From NCBI GenBank assembly GCA_007280145.1, contig QYPU01000076.1, forward strand, positions 1-10,677: a stretch of DNA of 10,677 nt, in the 5' to 3' direction. Numbering within the stretch: the first letter of the stretch is position 1; each line of letters begins with the position of its first letter. This DNA is from Dehalococcoidia bacterium. Lineage in GTDB: Bacteria; Chloroflexota; Dehalococcoidia; GIF9; UBA5629. Shown here piece after piece: positions 7,022 to 10,677 of the stretch. The notes under the pieces were generated by a model, which was given only the letters and a program-made list of their open reading frames with translations, did no database searches and was not told the DNA's origin. The translations under genes were made by a program, and so were the position numbers.

Positions 7022-7096
7022 TGTCATTCTGAGAGGTGAGCCGAAGCCCTGAGCCAAGCGAAGGGGCAGCGACCGAAGAATCTCGCTCAGGGTGAT
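7022..7096. repeat. cattctgag-type inverted-repeat element
   Basis: The ends tcattctgag (7024-7033) and ctcagggtga (7086-7095) are inverted repeats, with two positions pairing as G-T. The inside is built of gccgaag, gcgaag and gaccgaagaatctc. It is the cousin of the cattgcgag repeat inside 3000-3105. Such elements are common between genes in many bacteria (recall). Confidence 0.7.
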
Positions 7097-7137
7097 AGCC
7101 AGTCACTCTCCTGCTGCACTTCAATTGTTGCTATAGC

Positions 7138-7143
7138 TATAAT
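7138..7143 (+). promoter_or_regulatory. candidate -10 box for elp3
   Basis: A perfect tataat lies 94 nt before the elp3 start, but no -35 box is visible at 16-18 nt. If real, the transcript leader carries the double hairpin of 7168-7218. Confidence 0.35.
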
Positions 7144-7167
7144 CTGATAAACTTTCGATATACGGGT

Positions 7168-7218
7168 TGTAGTACGAGGCTTTAGCCTCGCTTGACGACC
7201 CTTTAGGGTTGCTCTACA
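7168..7218. repeat. two-hairpin palindromic element in the elp3 leader
   Basis: The ends tgtag (7168-7172) and ctaca (7214-7218) are inverted. Inside are two hairpins, cgaggct/agcctcg (7175-7181 with 7184-7190) and cgaccct/agggttg (7196-7202 with 7205-7211), giving a cloverleaf-like cruciform. It is related to the outer parts of the element at 3000-3105. There is no T-run after it, so it is not an intrinsic terminator. Confidence 0.7.
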
Positions 7219-7237
7219 TGCTTAAGGAAAGCACACT

Positions 7238-8608
7238 ATGAGAAAAATTTCAAGGACCATATCCGGGGTAACACCAGTGGCGGTCATGACCCAGCCAGTG
7301 GGCTGCCCTGGTGAATGCGTCTATTGCCCCGCTTACCCTGATACACCTAAGAGCTATACCCCAGAGTCGCCGGCAGTGCTCAGAGCTAAGAAGTGTGATT
7401 ATGAGCCTAGAAGGCAGGTTGAGGAGAGGCTGAGAGTTCTTTCACAGATGGGGCATCCAGCTGATAAGGTCGAGCTGATTGTTATGGGGGGCACTTTTCT
7501 GGCTTGTCCCAAGGAGTATCAAATTCAGTTCATAAAGGATTGCTATGATGGCTTGAATGGCAGTCAGTCTTCCAGCCTGGAGGCAGCCAAGCAAATGAAT
7601 GAAACCGCCGACCACAGGTGTGTGGGGTTGTGCATTGAAACCAGGCCTGACTGGTGCCGGGAGGAAGAAGTCAAGAGGATGCTGGAATTTGGCACTACGC
7701 GGGTGGAGCTGGGGGTGCAGACCCTGGACGATGACATTCACCGGCTGACCAGGCGAAAGCATGGTGTAGCCGAGGTGGTTAAGGCTACCAAGTTGCTCAA
7801 GGATTATGGCTTCAAGGTATATTATCACTGGATGCCGGGACTGCCCGGTTCTACTCCAGAGCATGACCTGGAGTTGTCCAGCCAGCTTTTCAGTGACGAG
7901 AATTTCAGGCCTGATGGGCTAAAGCTTTATCCCACGCTGGTTATCCCCGGTACCGAGCTGGAGGCGTGGTACAGGGATGGACGCTATCAGCCTTATCCTA
8001 TGGATGAGATGGTGGATTTGATGATAAATATCAAGACCCTGGTTCCTGGCTATGTCAGGATTCCCCGGGTGATGCGTGATATACCCACCAAATTTATTGT
8101 TGCTGGCTGTAAAGATTTGGCATTGAGGAGTGCGATTAAAAAGCGGATGAAGGAGATGGATGTTCAATGTCGTTGCATTCGCTGTCGGGAGCAGGGGCAT
8201 CGCTCAAGGGATGGCTGGAAAATCGGCGAGCCGCACCTGAAGAGGTGGGACTATGAGGCATCTGGAGGGAAGGAAACCTTTCTTTCCTTTGAAGATGAGG
8301 GGGAGACTCTCTTTGGCTTGCTCCGAATGAGGATTGGCTCTTCAGTGGTGGGCGGTGGGGATTTGGCGATGGTCAGAGAGCTGCATGTTTTCGGCTCCGA
8401 AGTTCCCTTGGGAGAGAAACAGAGTGGGGCTGCCCAGCACAGAGGTCTCGGTGGGGAGCTGCTTAAGGAGGCTGAAAGGATTGCCCGAGAGGAATTTAAG
8501 GTTCAGAAGATAGCTGTTCTTAGCGGCATTGGTGCCAGGGATTATTTCCGCTCCGAATGTGGCTATGAATTGGAAGGTGACTATATGGTTAAGGAGTTGG
8601 GTGGCTAG
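7238..8608 (+). CDS. elp3: Elp3-type tRNA uridine-34 carboxymethyl modification enzyme (radical SAM + GNAT)
   Basis: A 456-residue enzyme that uses acetyl-CoA and a SAM radical to place a carboxymethyl group on C5 of uridine 34 of tRNA. The N-terminal radical SAM domain has CPGECVYC (Cys23, Cys27, Cys30 for the 4Fe-4S cluster) and VMGGTF (82-87). A zinc-type cysteine group CRCIRCREQGH follows at 311-321. The C-terminal acetyltransferase domain has the acetyl-CoA loop QHRGLGGELL (400-409) and ends with GARDYFRSECGYELEG and YMVKEL. The protein begins almost at the radical SAM core, without the N-terminal extension of eukaryotic Elp3, as I recall for Dehalococcoides Elp3. Residues after the third Cys are PAYP rather than the PGGP I recall elsewhere. 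The ATG at 7238 follows aaggaa by 8 nt. Most bacteria instead modify this base with MnmE/MnmG. A Trm9-like methyltransferase lies divergently upstream. Confidence 0.94.
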   Translation: MRKISRTISGVTPVAVMTQPVGCPGECVYCPAYPDTPKSYTPESPAVLRAKKCDYEPRRQVEERLRVLSQMGHPADKVELIVMGGTFLACPKEYQIQFIKDCYDGLNGSQSSSLEAAKQMNETADHRCVGLCIETRPDWCREEEVKRMLEFGTTRVELGVQTLDDDIHRLTRRKHGVAEVVKATKLLKDYGFKVYYHWMPGLPGSTPEHDLELSSQLFSDENFRPDGLKLYPTLVIPGTELEAWYRDGRYQPYPMDEMVDLMINIKTLVPGYVRIPRVMRDIPTKFIVAGCKDLALRSAIKKRMKEMDVQCRCIRCREQGHRSRDGWKIGEPHLKRWDYEASGGKETFLSFEDEGETLFGLLRMRIGSSVVGGGDLAMVRELHVFGSEVPLGEKQSGAAQHRGLGGELLKEAERIAREEFKVQKIAVLSGIGARDYFRSECGYELEGDYMVKELGG

Positions 8609-8609
8609 T

Positions 8610-8650
8610 TTCCGCCAAATTCATGGCGGAATGTTCCAATGAGTATTGGA
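8610..8650. terminator. two hairpins between convergent genes, possible weak terminator
   Basis: ttccgcca (8610-8617) pairs with tggcggaa (8624-8631), and tccaat (8635-8640) pairs with attgga (8645-8650). They fill the 47-nt gap between elp3 and the convergent 197-residue gene and could stop transcription from either side. Neither strand has a T-run, so an intrinsic terminator is uncertain. Confidence 0.4.
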
Positions 8651-8655
8651 CGTGT

Positions 8656-9249
8656 TCATTCAGTTTTACTTTTAGTTGCACGGAGCTCCTTAATTTTCTG
8701 ACGCAATTGAATGCTAGACAGCCCTTGTTCGCATACTACAAGAATCTGTTCAAGAAGGCCCTTCTCTTTATAAACATCCTTAAATTTCAATATTTCGTAC
8801 CACTGGTCAAATGTAGCTCTCTGAATAGCTTCTCTGGATTGCTTCCCTAAGTGATACATGGTCTCCGGGTATCTTTTTGCTTCTTCAGCATTTTTCTTCT
8901 TCCCACCAAACAGGTCTGGGCGAAGGTCATACGCCATCCTGCGCCAGATAAGGCCTTTCCGTTCAGTAAATCCCTTGGTATCTACAAACTGAAGCACTTT
9001 ACCCACTTCATAGCAGTACCATATATCCTTCTCTTTATCGGGATATTTTTTGGCGATGGTTTCTATCTCCTTTAGCGCAGCCTGGATTGCTTTTTCTATT
9101 TCTTCTTCTATTAACAACTCCTCAATGCTTTCGAGTTCTTTCCCATTGCCCAGGACAACCGTCGCATCAAATATATCAACTTCTATCTCCTTTCCGCCCC
9201 ACTGTATTGTATCTCTTCTTACTATCCTCTCCCTTTTCCTCTTTGCCAT
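8656..9249 (-). CDS. unrecognised helical protein, partner of the GHKL ATPase gene
   Basis: A 197-residue soluble protein that I do not recognise. It opens with a basic stretch (MAKRKRERIVRRD). A short beta-like segment follows (IQWGGKEIEVDIFDATVVLGNG, about 15-36), then a long acidic helix (40-68). The helical core has EVGKVLQFVDTKGFTERKGLIW (81-102), RRMAYDLRPDLFGGKKKNAEEA, a run RYPETMYHLGK (126-136), ATFDQWYEILKF (145-156) and a final helix ending in a basic tail. The layout, with a YEVGK helix and an ER-rich turn, faintly recalls DUF1016-type proteins, but I cannot support that. There are no membrane helices and no catalytic motif. The ATG is preceded by aaggaga about 9 nt upstream. It begins 33 nt after the ATPase gene on the same strand, so the two are very probably co-transcribed and work together. 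Confidence 0.75.
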   Translation of the reverse strand: MAKRKRERIVRRDTIQWGGKEIEVDIFDATVVLGNGKELESIEELLIEEEIEKAIQAALKEIETIAKKYPDKEKDIWYCYEVGKVLQFVDTKGFTERKGLIWRRMAYDLRPDLFGGKKKNAEEAKRYPETMYHLGKQSREAIQRATFDQWYEILKFKDVYKEKGLLEQILVVCEQGLSSIQLRQKIKELRATKSKTE

Positions 9250-9282
9250 AATCCGAGGTCTCCTTTGCCAATTTTACCCACT

Positions 9283-10677
9283 TTATGCCATAGGACTCAC
9301 CGCAGCATCATAATACATTGCATCGCACTTGTCTTTAATTACTCTTATCTCATCTGTATCTAATTGACCTTCATTATACCTGAATTCAAGCAATTTCTGT
9401 ACGGCTTCATCTATACCGCACTTAATCGCGTAAAAAAATACCTCTTTCTTCTGGGCTTTCTTGGAGCCTGCTACTTCCCTGACATGTGCAAAATCAGGGT
9501 GGTCGAAAATAATGTAGAGAACCGCTTTATCTGTTAATGGTAACTGCTTGCTTCTCTCAAAAGGTTTACCTTTGCCATACAAAAACCTCATAGTGCTTAG
9601 GAACACCCTTCCTCTTGGAGGCGGAGGCTCTTCATGCAAATAAAAGGTAAATGAGCGTGTGTGAGGTTCTGTTTCCTCTCCATTTTCTAAAACAGCAGTC
9701 GCCTTATATTCTCCGGGCTTGTCAATATTTTCTTGGAAGTCAACAAGTGGTATATCAATCCTTTCTCTCTTATTGCTATCAAGGACGATTGTATATCTCG
9801 GGTTAAACTTCAAGTCACCTTCCTCATGCCTAACCTCTATCTTTAGCTGTAGTTTTGCGGCGTTATCAGTATCATTAACAAGCTCGCACTCTGTTATAAG
9901 AGATTCGTCATACTCTAACTTCCGAGCATTACCTCTAAAGGTATCGATTCGTATGTGAGGCGGCGTCTTTTTCTCTCTGTGGTTCTTAGAATCTGGCTTT
10001 TTGCCTCCTGGGCCGGTTACTTCGGCAGCTAGTTCAGGGGCGTATTCTCTAACTAGATTATTGACGATGAGGACTGCTCTTGCTATCAAATCTTGGGGTA
10101 GAGTTATCTCCCTCTTCCTTACTGGGCTAATCTCTTGAACAAACTCGTCTGATTTCTTTCTTATATACTCTCTGGTGTGGTTCCAAGCTCTTTTGGGGCT
10201 AAATTCAAAGTGATTTGGAAGTTCCACCTTCTTTAGTTCTGATTCCAAATCATCATCAAAAGTGCAATATCCGTAAATCTTATTTTTAATCGTTTCCTCA
10301 GCGGAAACAGGGAGCCTAAGTATTGTCATTCCCCCTCTTTGCACTGCTATACCTCTATAAAGTTCAGGTACTTCGTTTTTGCAATATCGTAACACGAGCC
10401 TCTTTACTTTGCCCAAGCCAATAATCTTCTCGTTAGGGAATATCCTTTCTTTTTCAGCAACCGGTAATTCAGGAAGCACTACTTTGTGGTCAGTACCGTT
10501 GAAGTTAACAATAAAGGTAGCATTCCAATTCCTAATAATTTCCCACCAAGTTGCTGCGATATAATTCATAAATGCTTTATAGTCAAGTAGTTCATCCCTG
10601 AGTTCTTGTTTTAAATCCATAATCCAGATACGTGTTCCTTGGTGGTCTAGCGGTTTTGCATTGGGAATAAAATCCCC
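9283..10677 (-). CDS. GHKL/MORC-like ATPase, C-terminal part (gene continues past the right edge)
   Basis: 464 residues are visible. The frame stays open from the ATG at 10618-10620 to the last base, adding GDFIPNAKPLDHQGTRIWI before that Met. That piece looks like the end of a Bergerat-fold ATPase domain, where a GT motif precedes a strand, so the ATP-binding part (N, DxGxG boxes) should lie outside the window. Counting from the ATG, residues 1-95 resemble the S5-like domain after the ATPase in MutL/MORC proteins; GYCTFDDDLESELKKVELPN and W...TREYIRKKSDEF (about 117-160) match my memory of bacterial MORC-like ATPases. A GPGGKKPDSK-type linker (about 203-222) leads to an Ig-like beta domain (about 225-325, with KPGEYKATAVLENG) and, after PPPP, a unique alpha/beta C-terminal domain. 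Bacterial relatives are known from restriction and conflict loci. Family moderate, role inferred. Confidence 0.6.
   Translation of the reverse strand, partial: GDFIPNAKPLDHQGTRIWIMDLKQELRDELLDYKAFMNYIAATWWEIIRNWNATFIVNFNGTDHKVVLPELPVAEKERIFPNEKIIGLGKVKRLVLRYCKNEVPELYRGIAVQRGGMTILRLPVSAEETIKNKIYGYCTFDDDLESELKKVELPNHFEFSPKRAWNHTREYIRKKSDEFVQEISPVRKREITLPQDLIARAVLIVNNLVREYAPELAAEVTGPGGKKPDSKNHREKKTPPHIRIDTFRGNARKLEYDESLITECELVNDTDNAAKLQLKIEVRHEEGDLKFNPRYTIVLDSNKRERIDIPLVDFQENIDKPGEYKATAVLENGEETEPHTRSFTFYLHEEPPPPRGRVFLSTMRFLYGKGKPFERSKQLPLTDKAVLYIIFDHPDFAHVREVAGSKKAQKKEVFFYAIKCGIDEAVQKLLEFRYNEGQLDTDEIRVIKDKCDAMYYDAAVSPMA

Larger units (their letters stand above)
6885..7237. other. divergent intergenic region between the Trm9-like gene and elp3
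   Basis: These 353 nt hold most of the double-hairpin element (to about 6960), a cattctgag-type inverted element (7022-7096), a tataat box (7138-7143), a third palindromic element (7168-7218) and the elp3 ribosome binding site aaggaa (7224-7229). The unique sequence left for two divergent promoters is roughly 6961-7020 and 7097-7167. No small gene or RNA gene is supported. Confidence 0.7.

Noticed and set aside
7168..7218. Riboswitch or small RNA gene before elp3
   Set aside because: The double hairpin looks RNA-like, but its parts recur at 3000-3105 in another context, so an interspersed repeat explains it better.
7442..7864. 140-residue minus-strand frame inside elp3
   Set aside because: It lies antisense to well-conserved Elp3 motifs, has no family features, and is a shadow of the coding strand.
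8623..9313. Plus-strand open frames (8623-8850, 8851-9075, 9050-9313) opposite the 197-residue gene
   Set aside because: They are low-complexity translations rich in Phe, Ser and Leu, with no ribosome binding sites, lying on the complement of a sound minus-strand gene.
10636..10677. tRNA-like stretch (ggtggtctagcggttttgc) near the right edge
   Set aside because: It resembles a tRNA D-arm by eye, but no acceptor or T-arm can be paired with it, and it lies in the open ATPase frame.

Overview
The window reads as bacterial chromosome, most likely from an uncultured Chloroflexota of the Dehalococcoidia type. This is inference. It rests on an Elp3 that lacks the N-terminal extension, as in Dehalococcoides; GGDEF and HD-GYP signalling domains and a sigma70-type promoter, which argue against an archaeon; frequent GTG starts; a bacterial GH3-family enzyme; and several families of short palindromic interspersed repeats between genes. 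No rRNA, tRNA, CRISPR array or transposase gene was seen.

Left part (1-3195). A small ribbon-helix-helix-like protein (5-331, +) is followed by an integral-membrane methyltransferase of the isoprenylcysteine/phospholipid methyltransferase type (499-1080, -), which is bracketed by two copies of a 60-nt direct repeat. Divergent from it is a GH3-family adenylate-forming enzyme (1234-2889, +) that ends at a textbook intrinsic terminator. A composite palindromic repeat and a near-consensus promoter fill the next gap.

Middle (3196-8608). A 1010-residue membrane sensor carries about nine membrane segments, two GAF domains, GGDEF and HD-GYP, so it can potentially both make and break cyclic-di-GMP. 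It meets, tail to tail with a 4-nt overlap, a methyltransferase resembling the tRNA wobble-uridine methyltransferase Trm9/ALKBH8 (6225-6884, -). A 353-nt divergent gap packed with three different repeat elements separates this from Elp3 (7238-8608, +). Elp3 makes cm5U34 in tRNA and Trm9 methylates it to mcm5U34, so the pair is a candidate two-step wobble-uridine pathway of eukaryotic/archaeal style in a bacterium.

Right part (8656-10677). Two minus-strand genes, visibly richer in A+T, form a probable operon that enters from beyond the right edge. The first is the C-terminal part of what looks like a GHKL (MORC/MutL-like) ATPase; its frame is open to the last base, so it is truncated by the window. 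The second is an unrecognised 197-residue helical protein. MORC-like ATPases in bacteria are known from restriction and conflict loci, so this is a candidate accessory or defence module whose remaining genes lie outside the window.
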